53,255 bases of DNA from Microbulbifer hainanensis (GTDB lineage: Bacteria; Pseudomonadota; Gammaproteobacteria; Pseudomonadales; Cellvibrionaceae). The translations under genes and the position numbers were made by a program. The notes beneath the pieces were generated by a model, which worked only from the letters and a program-made list of their open reading frames with translations, made no database searches and had not been told where the DNA came from. Shown here one piece after another: positions 29,523-38,237 of the stretch. The stretch lies in the NCBI RefSeq assembly GCF_014904735.1, contig NZ_JACZCR010000043.1:1-53255 (forward strand). Reading direction: 5' to 3'. The number at the start of each line of letters is the position of its first letter. Positions within the stretch are counted from its first letter, which is position 1.

Positions 29523-30413
29523 TCAGGTGAGTTCCCGCGCAAACAGCGCCTGCATCCTGGCCCAGGCCCGCTCGGCCAGATCCTCGTTATAGGCGGCGGA
29601 ATCCGTCGGGCACCAGCCGTGCAGCGTGCCCTTGTACACCTCGATCTCCGCGTCGGCATCCGCGCGGTCAAACGCCTCCCGCAATACCGTCTTGGCCTCC
29701 GGCTGACGGGCGTCGTCGTTTTCGGCGATGGCGATCAGGTAGCCCCCCTTCAGTTTCGGTATCAGCAGGTGCGGGCTGTCTGCCCTGTCGGTGACCAGGC
29801 CGCCGCCGTGGAAGGAGGCGCCGGCGCCGATGCGCTCGGGCATGGCTGCCCCCAGCCGCAGAGTGTAGGAGCCGGTCATGCAGTAGCCCATGACGCCGAT
29901 TTTCCGCTCGGTATCCACTGCGGGCTGCGCATCGAGGAATTTCACGAAAGCACGGCCGTCGCTGACCGCGGTATCCGGTGACAGGGTACCGGCCAGTTTA
30001 CGCGCCTCGGGCATCACCACTTGGCGCACCTCCGGACCGATCACGTCGGCTCCCCCCGGCACCAGGGGCCCGCGATGATTACGGTAATAGGGATTGACCA
30101 CCAGCACCGCGTAGCCCTGCTCAGCGAGGCGCTTGCCCATCTGGCGGAAGGCGGGGCGTATACCGAAGATATCCGGCCACAGGATCACCGCCGGGTGACG
30201 CCCCTTGGCCGGGTGGACAAAGTAGGCGTCAGCCTCGCCATCCGGCGTTGTCACGCGGACATCCGACTCCGCGACCTTCATAGCGCCAAAGGCTATGCCC
30301 GGCAGCATCGCCCCCAGTGCCGCTCCCAGTCCGGTTTTGGTAAAGGTCCGTCTGCTTATGCCCTTGCGGCGCAGATAGGCCTCCGCCTCTTTGGCAGTTA
30401 TTTCATCACACAT
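29523..30413 (-). CDS. Dienelactone hydrolase-family protein with Tat signal
   Basis: This 296-residue alpha/beta hydrolase has the dienelactone hydrolase triad: Cys178 in GVMGYCMTGS, Asp233 in AENDDARQ and His265 in GTLHGWCP. The N-terminus carries a twin-arginine signal (SRRTFTKTGLG, Arg21-Arg22) with a hydrophobic stretch, so it is exported folded. The start at 30413 has GGAGGG upstream. DLH-family enzymes cleave small lactones or esters; the natural substrate is unknown. It is convergent with the second DUF6515 gene. Confidence 0.92.
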   Translation of the reverse strand: MCDEITAKEAEAYLRRKGISRRTFTKTGLGAALGAMLPGIAFGAMKVAESDVRVTTPDGEADAYFVHPAKGRHPAVILWPDIFGIRPAFRQMGKRLAEQGYAVLVVNPYYRNHRGPLVPGGADVIGPEVRQVVMPEARKLAGTLSPDTAVSDGRAFVKFLDAQPAVDTERKIGVMGYCMTGSYTLRLGAAMPERIGAGASFHGGGLVTDRADSPHLLIPKLKGGYLIAIAENDDARQPEAKTVLREAFDRADADAEIEVYKGTLHGWCPTDSAAYNEDLAERAWARMQALFARELT

Positions 30414-30569
30414 GATTCCCTCCCCTTGTGAAGTTTGCGTCCCGGCGCATAGGCGGGTATCCCACCTGTTGCCTTGCCTCAACCATACCAACAGCGATAC
30501 CGGCCCGCTATCGCCGGCGCAGTGGATGTGCGGCCCTGACTGACGAGGGGGCGTGATTGGTTGGCGCGC

Positions 30570-31685
30570 TTACGGCCGTACTTCTTCGCTCTGCAGCCCG
30601 TGGAAGCCGGCAAATTTCTGCAGTGCCCGGCCAAAGCTCGAGCGCAATGCGGCGCCCGGAGGGGCTTGCCAGTGCAGCGCTTCGATGCGCAGTACACCGG
30701 ACGCGCGATCCGCCTTCAGGTCGACGACGCCGGCAAAGCAGTCGCCGTAGAGTATCGGCAGGCAGAAATAGCCGTAGCGGCGCTTCGCTTCGGGCAGGTA
30801 GCACTCCAGCTGGTAATCGAAGCCGAACAGCCTTTTCAGCCGCTTGCGCTGCAGCACCAGCGGGTCGAATGGCGACAGCAATCGCACCCGGCGCGGCGGC
30901 CGCTGCGGAGAGGCGTCCGCGTCGGCGGCCAGCATCAGGTCTTTGCCGTGTGGCAGCAGCTCGCCGCGGCGCAACATGGATTCGATGGCGGACTGCACCA
31001 GCGGTTTGTCCTCGCGGCGCAGATAACTGATTTCCTCGCTGCGCCCGAGACCCTGGCAGCGCAGGAAAGTCCGCACCAGATGCCGGCCGTATTCCTCGTC
31101 ACTGGCGGTATCCGTGCGGACCGCGGGCGGCAGCAGCCGCTCTGGCAGGTCGAACACCTTCTGGAAGCCATCCCGGTGGCTCACCATCAGTTCGCCCTCG
31201 TGAAAAAGCTGCTCCAACGCCTTTTTCTCGTCGGACCATTCCCACCAACCGCCTTTTGCGCGGACAAAATCACTGGCCCTCAGCGGACCCTCGGCGCGCA
31301 CGCGATCGAGCACATAGCGACACAGTTTCGCGTTCTTCTCAAACCAGTGCTTCTGCCCCTCGCGAATGCGGTTCATGCGCACACGGGCGAAGCGGTAATG
31401 GGCCATCGGCAGGTAGGCGGCGGCGTGGGACCAGTACTCAAATATCTCGCGACGCTGTTCCGCCCGCTGTAAGTGGGATTCGCGGTAGCGCGGCAGGCGG
31501 TTGTAGAGCTGGTGATGGTGGGCGCGGGTAATGCGCTGGATGGCATCCAGCTGCAGCGCGCCGAGGTGGTGGATCAGAGATGGCAGATCGCCGGACCAGG
31601 GGGTGTGGATAGACTGGCGCTCGATCACCAGCGCGCGGACTTGTTGTTCCGAGAGCAACGTTCTCCCCCCCTGTCGTATCGCCAT
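30570..31685 (-). CDS. YcaQ/AlkX-like winged-helix DNA glycosylase
   Basis: This 371-residue protein belongs to the HTH_42/AlkZ-like family, whose YcaQ (AlkX) branch unhooks interstrand DNA crosslinks. The QxD catalytic motif is visible in LGALQLDAIQRITRAHHHQLY. The EYWSHAAAYLPM block and the DLKADRASGVLRIEALHWQ-type C-terminal strand are family-specific. Start 31685 (ATG) is preferred over an upstream TTG at 31709; neither has a strong ribosome-binding site. It is 47 bp downstream of dnaB on the same strand. Confidence 0.88.
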   Translation of the reverse strand: MAIRQGGRTLLSEQQVRALVIERQSIHTPWSGDLPSLIHHLGALQLDAIQRITRAHHHQLYNRLPRYRESHLQRAEQRREIFEYWSHAAAYLPMAHYRFARVRMNRIREGQKHWFEKNAKLCRYVLDRVRAEGPLRASDFVRAKGGWWEWSDEKKALEQLFHEGELMVSHRDGFQKVFDLPERLLPPAVRTDTASDEEYGRHLVRTFLRCQGLGRSEEISYLRREDKPLVQSAIESMLRRGELLPHGKDLMLAADADASPQRPPRRVRLLSPFDPLVLQRKRLKRLFGFDYQLECYLPEAKRRYGYFCLPILYGDCFAGVVDLKADRASGVLRIEALHWQAPPGAALRSSFGRALQKFAGFHGLQSEEVRP

Positions 31686-31732
31686 GCCGGCACTGACCGG
31701 AGCGGGCAAGATCTAGCGGGCAAACCGCCGAA

Positions 31733-33175
31733 TCAGTCGCCCTGGTAGTACTCCGGCGCCAGGTTATCGAAGCGCGTGTACTTGCCCACGAAGGCGGCGC
31801 GACAGGTGCCGATCTCACCGTTACGCTGCTTGCCGATGATCAACTCGGCCATGCCCTTGTCGGGGCTGTCCTCGTTGTAGTACTCGTCGCGGTAGATGAA
31901 CAGGATCACGTCGGCGTCCTGCTCGATCGCACCGGATTCCCGCAGGTCCGAGTTCATCGGGCGCTTGTTCGGGCGCTGTTCCACGCCGCGGTTCAACTGC
32001 GACAGCGCGATTACCGGGCAGTTGTATTCCTTTGCCAGCCCCTTCAGCGAGCGCGAGATCTCGGAGATCTCCTGGGTCCGCCCCTCGGTGGCGCCCTTTA
32101 CCTGCATCAGCTGCAGGTAGTCGAGCATGATCATCGCCGGCATGCTCTTCGCTTCGGCTTCCTCGCGGGACAGCTTGGGGTTTTCGCGCATCAGTTTGTT
32201 GGTGTGATCGCGCACGGTGCGCTTGGTGCGCGCGCGCACCTCGCTCGGCGACAGTGCCGGGGTGTCGTCGATATACAGGGCCTTGCCCTTCATCTTCTGC
32301 ACCGCGCTGGACAGCTTGGGCCAGTCATCTTCCTGCAGTTTGCCGTTGCGGATGCGGCCCTGGTCGATACGGCCGATGGACGACAGCATCCGCATCACCA
32401 GGCTGTCCGACGGCATCTCCATACTGAAAACCAGCGTCGGGCGCTCCTGGCTCAGCATCGCGCTTTCGATAAAGTTCAGGGCCAGTGCGGTCTTGCCCAT
32501 GGACGGACGCGCGGCGAGGATGATCAGTTCGCCCGGCTGCCAGCCGGACGTGCGCTGATCCAGCTCGCTGAGACCGGTACCGAGGCCAGTGAGATCGCCC
32601 TCGGTCTTGAACAGCTCGTCGATGCGCTCGACGGTCTGCTTCAGCAGTGTATCGACGCCGACGAAGCCACCCTCTTTCGCGCGTCCCTCGGCAATTTCTG
32701 CCACGCGGCGCTCTGCCATCTGCAGCAGGTCCGCGGAGGCGAGGCCGCCGGGATTGAAACTGGTGCGGCTGATTTCGCCGGCAGCGGCGATCAGCTGACG
32801 CAGCATCGAGCGCTCGCGCACGATCTTGGCATAGGCGACGATATTCGCCGCCGATGGGGTATTTTCGGCCAGTTCGGCCAGGTAGGCGGGGCCGCCCACT
32901 TCCGCCAGCAGGTCGCGACTGGCCAGCGCCTCGGCGAGAGTGACGATATCCAGCGGTTGCGCGCCGTCGGTCACCTCGACCATGACCGCAAAGATCTTGC
33001 GGTGACTGGCTACGAAGAAATCCTGCTCGCCGAGCTGCTCGGCGACACTGTCGATGCGACTGGAGTCCAGCATCAGGCCGCCAAGCACGGACTGCTCGGC
33101 CTCTACCGAGTGCGGTAGCGGCGAGGACTCTTCGGTCGGCAATGCTTCTTCGGAGACAGCGTATTCGTCGGTCAT
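31733..33175 (-). CDS. dnaB: Replicative DNA helicase DnaB
   Basis: DnaB is the hexameric 5'-3' helicase of the replication fork. The 480-residue protein has the N-terminal primase-interacting domain (PHSVEAEQSVLGGLML), a linker, and the RecA-type motor with Walker A AARPSMGKT (residues 221-229), Walker B MIMLDYLQLM and IIGKQRNGEIGT. No intein interrupts the motor. It is the last of rpsF-rpsR-DUF2232-rplI-dnaB, but a 201-bp structured spacer separates it from rplI, suggesting separate control. Confidence 0.98.
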   Translation of the reverse strand: MTDEYAVSEEALPTEESSPLPHSVEAEQSVLGGLMLDSSRIDSVAEQLGEQDFFVASHRKIFAVMVEVTDGAQPLDIVTLAEALASRDLLAEVGGPAYLAELAENTPSAANIVAYAKIVRERSMLRQLIAAAGEISRTSFNPGGLASADLLQMAERRVAEIAEGRAKEGGFVGVDTLLKQTVERIDELFKTEGDLTGLGTGLSELDQRTSGWQPGELIILAARPSMGKTALALNFIESAMLSQERPTLVFSMEMPSDSLVMRMLSSIGRIDQGRIRNGKLQEDDWPKLSSAVQKMKGKALYIDDTPALSPSEVRARTKRTVRDHTNKLMRENPKLSREEAEAKSMPAMIMLDYLQLMQVKGATEGRTQEISEISRSLKGLAKEYNCPVIALSQLNRGVEQRPNKRPMNSDLRESGAIEQDADVILFIYRDEYYNEDSPDKGMAELIIGKQRNGEIGTCRAAFVGKYTRFDNLAPEYYQGD

Positions 33176-33199
33176 AGGGCGTTACAGGGTACAGAAACA

Positions 33200-33354
33200 A
33201 ATCGGGCGCTGGTTCCCCGTATCCGATGGAGGGGGATTCCAGCGCCCGATTGTAGCGCGACTCAGCCGCAGTTGGGCAGGTGGATTCCACGCGAACGTGT
33301 GGTTCGCCGGTTTCAACCAGGCCAATAGCGGCCGGGGCGGGTCATGACCCGCCC
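33200..33354. other. Three inverted repeats between rplI and dnaB
   Basis: The spacer holds three separate inverted repeats. The first is AATCGGGCGCTGG / CCAGCGCCCGATT at 33200-33251, with an inner TCCCC/GGGGA pairing. The second is GCGAAC / GTTCGC at 33291-33307. The third is a perfect 20-bp palindrome, GGGCGGG-TCATGA-CCCGCCC, at 33335-33354. They probably end or slow the ribosomal-protein transcript and shape the dnaB 5' leader. No intrinsic T-run is present. Confidence 0.75.
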
Positions 33355-33376
33355 GCGCGAATAAAACGCAGAGCGT

Positions 33377-33823
33377 TTATTCGGCTTCGATGACGACCTT
33401 GACGGTAGTGATCACGTCGGCGTGCAGCTGCACGTCTACGTCGAACTCGCCAACTTCGCGCAGAGCGCCTTCCGGCAGCTTCACTTCAGCCTTGGTCACT
33501 TCAACGCCGGCAGCGGTGATGGCTTCGGCGATGTCGCGGGTGCCGATGGAGCCGAACAGCTTGCCTTCATCGCCAGCATTGGCAGCGATGGTGACAGAGA
33601 CTTCGGACAGCTTGGCAGCGCGCTCTTCAGCGGCACCGATTTTGGCTGCTGCGGCGGCTTCCAGTTCGGCGCGCTTGGCTTCGAACTCAGCGACGTTGGC
33701 TGCGGTAGCGGCTACGGCCTTACCAGTAGGCAGCAGGAAGTTGCGGCCAAAACCGGCTTTGACATCAACGCGGTCACCCACGTTGCCCAGTTTGCCTACT
33801 TTGTCGAGCAGAATAACTTCCAT
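33377..33823 (-). CDS. rplI: 50S ribosomal protein bL9
   Basis: This 148-residue protein has the L9 N-terminal domain ([32 protein letters not shown]), a long central helix rich in Ala and Glu, and the C-terminal RNA-binding domain ([14 protein letters not shown]). GAGGAAA precedes the ATG. The C-terminal part is somewhat Ala-rich but of normal length. It sits 37 bp after the DUF2232 gene. Confidence 0.98.
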   Translation of the reverse strand: MEVILLDKVGKLGNVGDRVDVKAGFGRNFLLPTGKAVAATAANVAEFEAKRAELEAAAAAKIGAAEERAAKLSEVSVTIAANAGDEGKLFGSIGTRDIAEAITAAGVEVTKAEVKLPEGALREVGEFDVDVQLHADVITTVKVVIEAE

Positions 33824-33860
33824 CTCGGTTTCCTCAATTTCAGTTTTGTGCGGGTCGCGC

Positions 33861-34694
33861 CTAGTTTTTGGCCAGACGCCCGCGAATATCTATCCAGCTA
33901 TCTATCAGTGCCAGGCCGCACAGGAATCCGACCAGCGGCAGCGTCGCGATGAACAACATCACGTACAGAGCGACCAGCGGTCCCCGGCCCCAGTTGCGAC
34001 TGGCTACCAGCCAGTGAATCAGGGCAATACCGGCCACCGCCAGCGGGAAAGCCGCGACGACACCCCAGAATGCATAATCCGGGTTAACCAGACAGTAAAC
34101 CCATAACAGCATTCCCACGGCTGCCACCGGCAGCGGCATTCGCAGCTGATGGAACTCCTGGCCAAAACCGCCGGGGTTGTACAGCAGCGCCTGCCACCAG
34201 CGCGCGATGACTAGTGCCGTGACCGCAAACAGCGAGGCCCAGAAAGTCAGGGCTCCGCTGACGATCGCTTCGCTGGACATCATCTGCTCCAGCTGATCCT
34301 GCGGAGCAATACCCAGCGCCTCCATACCCTCCAGCATGTCTGCCTTCAGGCCGCCATTAAAGTGCGATGTCAGCATGATGCCAGCTGCCATGACCGCCAG
34401 TGTTGCAACCAGGGTCGCAACCCAGGAGCGGGTTGACCGCAGCACCAGGGCACCGGCCAAAACACCGGCCAACTGGGTTACGGATATCCCGGTGGTCATT
34501 AGCGATTCCATACCGCTGCCGCCCACGATAACGACTGGCAACAGGGCCCACATGAATATCATCAGGCCGTCGTTGCTGCCGCGGCGCAGGCTCACCAGAG
34601 CCAGTGCCGCCGGGCTGATCAGCGGTATACCCACCATGGTGGTGAGCACCGCGCGCACACGCCCGCGCATGATGAATTCGGCAAGGGCGCGCAC
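33861..34694 (-). CDS. DUF2232 (YybS-like) membrane protein
   Basis: This 277-residue protein has about eight hydrophobic helices and few charged residues. The gene lies between rpsR and rplI, a conserved place for DUF2232 proteins in gammaproteobacteria and the main reason for the call. The start is taken as GTG at 34694; an in-frame ATG at 34670 would shorten it by eight residues. Function unknown; the helix arrangement resembles ECF-transporter S components. Confidence 0.78.
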   Translation of the reverse strand: MRALAEFIMRGRVRAVLTTMVGIPLISPAALALVSLRRGSNDGLMIFMWALLPVVIVGGSGMESLMTTGISVTQLAGVLAGALVLRSTRSWVATLVATLAVMAAGIMLTSHFNGGLKADMLEGMEALGIAPQDQLEQMMSSEAIVSGALTFWASLFAVTALVIARWWQALLYNPGGFGQEFHQLRMPLPVAAVGMLLWVYCLVNPDYAFWGVVAAFPLAVAGIALIHWLVASRNWGRGPLVALYVMLFIATLPLVGFLCGLALIDSWIDIRGRLAKN

Positions 34695-34735
34695 GACTAG
34701 ATAGCTTCTCTCTTACAACGTCTAAGCAACAGGGC

Positions 34736-34966
34736 TTAGGCTTCGTGGCTGTCCGTGTACGGCAGCAGCGCCAGGTAACGTGCGCGCTTGACCGCGGTGG
34801 CCAGCTGGCGCTGATACTTGGCTTTGGTACCGGTGATACGGCTCGGAACGATTTTGCCAGTTTCAGAAACGTAGGCTTTCAGGGTATCGAGATCTTTATA
34901 GTCGATACGCTTGACGCCTTCGGCGGTGAAACGACAGAACTTACGACGACGGAAAAAACGTGCCAT
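34736..34966 (-). CDS. rpsR: 30S ribosomal protein bS18
   Basis: This 76-residue protein matches S18 along its length: [25 protein letters not shown] at the start and [29 protein letters not shown] near the end. It binds next to S6 on the small subunit. AAGGGG lies upstream of the ATG, and rpsF ends 12 bp before it. Confidence 0.98.
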   Translation of the reverse strand: MARFFRRRKFCRFTAEGVKRIDYKDLDTLKAYVSETGKIVPSRITGTKAKYQRQLATAVKRARYLALLPYTDSHEA

Positions 34967-34978
34967 CTGATTATCCCC

Positions 34979-35434
34979 TTACTCTTCGCTTTCGGCGTTA
35001 TCGGAAGAATTGTCTTCCGCGGACTCGTCAGCGGAGGAAGACTTGTCTTCCTGCTCAGCACGCTCGCGGCGCTCGGTGCGCTCCGCGCGGGCGGCTTTGC
35101 GCTCACGGCTCTCTTTTTCCGCCTTCATGATCGGGCTTTCTTCAGTGATCGCCTCGTCTTCGCGCATAACCAGGTTACGCAGCACGGCGTCGTTGTAGCG
35201 GAAGTTGGTAGTCAGCTCTTCCAGAGCTTCTTCCGTGCACTCGACGTTCATCAGGATGTAGTGGGCTTTGTGGATCTTGTTGATCGGGTAGGCCAGACGG
35301 CGACGACCCCAGTCTTCCAGACGGTGTACCTGACCACCGCTGTCCTTGATGGTAGCGGTGTAACGCTCCACCATGCCGGGCACCTGCTCGCTCTGATCCG
35401 GGTGGACCAGGAATACAATTTCGTAATGACGCAT
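34979..35434 (-). CDS. rpsF: 30S ribosomal protein bS6
   Basis: This 151-residue protein has the S6 core (residues 1 to about 98: [52 protein letters not shown]). After it comes a charged tail of about 45 residues ending in acidic, Ser-rich sequence, longer than in E. coli, where a poly-Glu tail is added to S6 by RimK. Whether this organism modifies the tail is unknown. The leader upstream folds into an S6:S18 site. Confidence 0.97.
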   Translation of the reverse strand: MRHYEIVFLVHPDQSEQVPGMVERYTATIKDSGGQVHRLEDWGRRRLAYPINKIHKAHYILMNVECTEEALEELTTNFRYNDAVLRNLVMREDEAITEESPIMKAEKESRERKAARAERTERRERAEQEDKSSSADESAEDNSSDNAESEE

Positions 35435-35438
35435 TTTA

Positions 35439-35488
35439 GCTCCTTACGGGTTAAACAGCCTCCCGGCTAATCCGGTGAGGCAAGGAGT
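35439..35488 (-). promoter_or_regulatory. S6:S18 autoregulatory leader of rpsF
   Basis: On the minus strand CTCCTT (35487-35482) pairs with AAGGAG (35445-35440), which is the rpsF ribosome-binding site. Inside lies a second stem, GCCTC-ACCGG with CCGG-GAGGC around an ATTAG loop, and the 3' side between the stems is an unpaired stretch ending in CCCG. This is the arrangement of the known S6:S18-binding leader: a hairpin with a conserved CCG bulge that sequesters the ribosome-binding site. Expected to repress rpsF-rpsR when S6:S18 is in excess. Confidence 0.8.
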
Positions 35489-35586
35489 ACAACGGGCCCG
35501 GCGCCAAGCCGAGCCCATTGCGGGCGGCGTATTGTAGGGACTTGCGCGACTGGTTGCAAGATGACCAGCTGGCGGGGATGTGGCGG

Positions 35587-36903
35587 TCAGAATGAATAGC
35601 GGACGCTCAGGCTGGCCTCGGACTTGTCGTAGGTGTAGATCTCGAAGTTTTCCGAGTTGTCGGTCACCATCAGCTTGCCGGCGAGCTGGAGCCGGGGCTG
35701 CAGGCGCACCTCCGCCCCCAGCCAGGTCCGCAGTCGCTCGCCGTCCCGCTGGCGCTGCTTTTCGACGCCATCGCTGTCGACCAGGCTATTGGTTCCAGCG
35801 TAGCGGCTGGAGCGATAGTCGGCCCCGGCGGAGACTTCCCAGCCGGACAGCAGCGGCCACGCCAGCTCCATCCCGACTGTCTGGCGGGTGGGCGAATAGC
35901 TGTAATGGCCACCGCTAACCGTGTCCAGATCCTCGCGATCATTGAGATCCAGGCGATAGAGGGCATCGAGTATAAAGGGGCCGAGGGGTTGCTCCCACTT
36001 GGCGTCGAAACGCTGGCGCCAACCGTCCAGATAACCGTAGTCGCCACGACCGCTGAAATGACCTGGTGCGTAAGAGAGCGTCAATTCCGCATCGCCGATA
36101 TCCTGGCGCGCGCGGCCGACGAGACCGATCTCCTGCGTGACCTGCTCGCCGCCGAGGGACACTAGCTCCCCGGCGCCGCCCAGTTCCACCTGCCAGCCGC
36201 CTACCTGCATATCCCGTGACAGCCCGACGCGGTAGCTGCCCAGGTCCAGGTCGCTCAGGTCAGCGTAGCGCCGGCCGTAGCCGAATCCGTGCAGGCGCCA
36301 GCCATCGCGGGCGTCGCCCTGCAACTGATACTGCCCCCAGGCAAACAATTCCGAGTAGCTGTCTTCACCCACCGATGGGTCCAGCAGCAGGTCGTTCTGC
36401 AGGGCGTAGGCATTGTCGTCGTACCCCAACGACAGGCTGGCGATACCCAGCCACGGAGACGGCTCCGGCGCCTGGCGCGGCGACGCTGCCAGCGCCGCAA
36501 GCCGGGTGCCTGCGAGTCGTCGCAGCCGCTCCGAGCGACCTGCGGCAGCGGCGCGGTAGTGTTCAACCGCACTGGTCCGACGGCCCTGCCTTTCCGCTAC
36601 CAGCCCCAACTGGAATTCGGCCAGGTCGCGCCAGTCAGGGTCTCCGCCCAGCTGCCGGAAATATCCCGCAGCCGCGCCGTAACGCTCGAGCTTGTAAAGA
36701 GTAATACCGAGGTTGTACTGCAGATTGGCGCTGTCATTGCCAGCATTGAGCTCATGCTGGAATGCCGCGAGGGCATCGCTGTAGTTACCCTTTTTGAACG
36801 CTTCGGTGCCGCGCGCAAACGAATCGCCGGCCAGGGCGAGCGGGGATACAGCCGCGGTTACGGCTCCCCATAAAAGAGCAGTACTGATGACTCCGGTCTT
36901 CAC
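35587..36903 (-). CDS. TPR-containing outer-membrane beta-barrel protein
   Basis: This 438-residue protein has a signal peptide (residues 1 to about 27, ending PLALA). Three to four TPR-like helical pairs follow (residues about 28-150; AFKKGNYSDALAAFQHELN, LQYNLGITLYKLERYGAAAGYF). Then comes about 280 residues of alternating strands ending in LSVRYSF, with the terminal Phe of outer-membrane barrels. The layout is like Slam/DUF560 surface-lipoprotein translocators, though I cannot confirm that family. Start is GTG at 36903 (VKTGVIS); a longer start at 36978 would lie within the preceding terminator hairpin. It is the last gene behind the ECF sigma factor. Confidence 0.72.
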   Translation of the reverse strand: MKTGVISTALLWGAVTAAVSPLALAGDSFARGTEAFKKGNYSDALAAFQHELNAGNDSANLQYNLGITLYKLERYGAAAGYFRQLGGDPDWRDLAEFQLGLVAERQGRRTSAVEHYRAAAAGRSERLRRLAGTRLAALAASPRQAPEPSPWLGIASLSLGYDDNAYALQNDLLLDPSVGEDSYSELFAWGQYQLQGDARDGWRLHGFGYGRRYADLSDLDLGSYRVGLSRDMQVGGWQVELGGAGELVSLGGEQVTQEIGLVGRARQDIGDAELTLSYAPGHFSGRGDYGYLDGWRQRFDAKWEQPLGPFILDALYRLDLNDREDLDTVSGGHYSYSPTRQTVGMELAWPLLSGWEVSAGADYRSSRYAGTNSLVDSDGVEKQRQRDGERLRTWLGAEVRLQPRLQLAGKLMVTDNSENFEIYTYDKSEASLSVRYSF

Positions 36904-36923
36904 ATCCAATACCCCAATATTCC

Positions 36924-36959
36924 AAAAAGCAAAAAGGCCGGGCGCAATAACGCCCAGCC
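36924..36959 (-). terminator. Terminator/attenuator before the TPR-barrel gene
   Basis: The minus strand reads a hairpin GGC-T-GGGCG / CGCCC-G-GCC with a 6-nt loop, then TTTTTGCTTTTT. It ends the ECF operon transcript just 21 bp ahead of the GTG start of the TPR-barrel gene. That gene must be reached by read-through or start from a promoter overlapping the hairpin. Confidence 0.75.
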
Positions 36960-36989
36960 AGCAAGAAGCGGATACCACTCTTGATCAGG

Positions 36990-37553
36990 TCACTCCCCGG
37001 TCGGTCGCTCCTGTGCGTGATCCAGTACATCCTCGAGAATCGAATCAAGGTCTTCCGGCAGGTGTGCTTTCACATCGTCCGGAAGGTTGTCGAGAATATC
37101 CTGCACATTGTCCATCGACCCCTGCAGGTCGGCGCCACTCAATGCATTCTTCAACGCCTCTTCCGCCGCTTCGCGTGCGGCATCGGCATTTTCCCGCGCA
37201 GCCGCCGCGGCGACTTCCGCATTGGCCCGGGCCTCGTCGCTGTGGGCGCGGGCCTCGGCGACAATTGCCTTGACGTCATCCTCAGTCAGCCTGTCGGCGT
37301 CCCGGGACTCTGTCTCTGACTCAGCGTGCTCCTTGTCGCGGGCGGCATTGGCGGTCCTCAGGCCGAACTCCGCAGCGGTTTTCACCGATTCAATCGCGCC
37401 TTCGGGCAGCGTGATCTCGTTGACCGCATCTTCCGCCGAATCGTCGGCGCCAACCACCGAAACGGTCACATCCAGATCGTCGGCCAGCACCGGCAGGCTC
37501 AGAGGTGCGCACAGCAGCCCCAGCGCGATCCATTGGTTCCATCTTTTCATCAT
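36990..37553 (-). CDS. Secreted acidic coiled-coil protein of unknown function
   Basis: This 187-residue protein has a signal peptide (MMKRWNQWIALGLLCAPLSLPVLA). Residues about 65-140 are a charged, Ala-rich heptad-like helix (EARAHSDEARANAEVAAAAAREN), probably a coiled coil. The C-terminal ~45 residues are acidic, with DNVQDILDNLPDDVKAHLPEDLDSILEDV. There is no transmembrane segment after cleavage and no lipobox. It may be periplasmic or extracellular. Starts at MM with GAGG upstream; 32 bp after the anti-sigma gene, so co-transcribed with it. Not recognised as a known family. Confidence 0.75.
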   Translation of the reverse strand: MMKRWNQWIALGLLCAPLSLPVLADDLDVTVSVVGADDSAEDAVNEITLPEGAIESVKTAAEFGLRTANAARDKEHAESETESRDADRLTEDDVKAIVAEARAHSDEARANAEVAAAAARENADAAREAAEEALKNALSGADLQGSMDNVQDILDNLPDDVKAHLPEDLDSILEDVLDHAQERPTGE

Positions 37554-37585
37554 TCGGCCCTCACCTCTCAATCGGGGGAATTTGT

Positions 37586-38218
37586 TCATATCATCTGCGG
37601 CGCATCGCCCTGCGCAGCCTTGCCGGTACCAAATTGGACCGGCACCCGGAATTCCTTTTGCGAGCCATCGTGCTCCAGGCGAATCAGGATTTCTGCTCCC
37701 TCGGCGCTGCTCAGTGCTCGCACCGGCAGTGTCAGCCGGTTGGCGCCGGCGCGCAGGTCCGTATGCCACTGCAGTTCGCGCGCATCGCCGTAGCCATCGA
37801 GCTGCACATTGTCCGGCAGCGATACCTGGATCAGCGTCCCCGGCAGCGCGCGGACCGAATCCAGTGACACACTGAGCGGTTGTACCGCCACATTGACAGG
37901 CTGGGCCTCGGGCACCACCTGGGGTTTGGATGGCAGCGCCAGGAATACGGCCAGCAGCAGGCTCGCCGCGGTAGCCAGCTGCCATCCGCGCAGCGCCCGG
38001 TGCCCGGCCCCCTGCCGCCGCGGCAGGGCTGCCGCCAGCACGCGGTGCTCGAAATCCGCGTCGGGCTCCGGCGCCGGCAACGTGCTCAGAAGGCGTGATA
38101 TGCGCAGCTCTTCGGCGTAGTCGCGGCACTCGACACAGCGGCGCAGGTGCCCCAGCAGCGCACTGCTGTTCGACTCGCGCATCAGGTCCAGTTCCCGTCT
38201 TGACTCACTGCAGTTCAT
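37586..38218 (-). CDS. Anti-sigma factor with N-terminal zinc-finger (ZAS) domain
   Basis: This 210-residue protein has the ZAS zinc-site pattern near the N-terminus: Cys3, then His24-x3-Cys28-x2-Cys31 (GHLRRCVECR). One membrane helix follows at about residues 78-96, and the C-terminal 110 residues are beta-rich and extracytoplasmic (QVSLPDNVQLDGYGDARELQWHTD). This is the topology of a membrane anti-sigma factor that holds an ECF sigma until an envelope signal arrives. Start 38218 has GAGGAGG upstream. It is 19 bp after the sigma-factor gene. Confidence 0.87.
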   Translation of the reverse strand: MNCSESRRELDLMRESNSSALLGHLRRCVECRDYAEELRISRLLSTLPAPEPDADFEHRVLAAALPRRQGAGHRALRGWQLATAASLLLAVFLALPSKPQVVPEAQPVNVAVQPLSVSLDSVRALPGTLIQVSLPDNVQLDGYGDARELQWHTDLRAGANRLTLPVRALSSAEGAEILIRLEHDGSQKEFRVPVQFGTGKAAQGDAPQMI

Positions 38219-38237
38219 ATTCGCCTCCTCGTGCCCT

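Noticed and set aside
31733..33175. Intein in dnaB
   Set aside because: The Walker A region and later motifs are contiguous and the protein has normal length.
36904..36978. Longer N-terminus for the TPR-barrel protein
   Set aside because: The upstream frame covers the terminator hairpin and lacks a ribosome-binding site; the signal peptide starts at the GTG at 36903.
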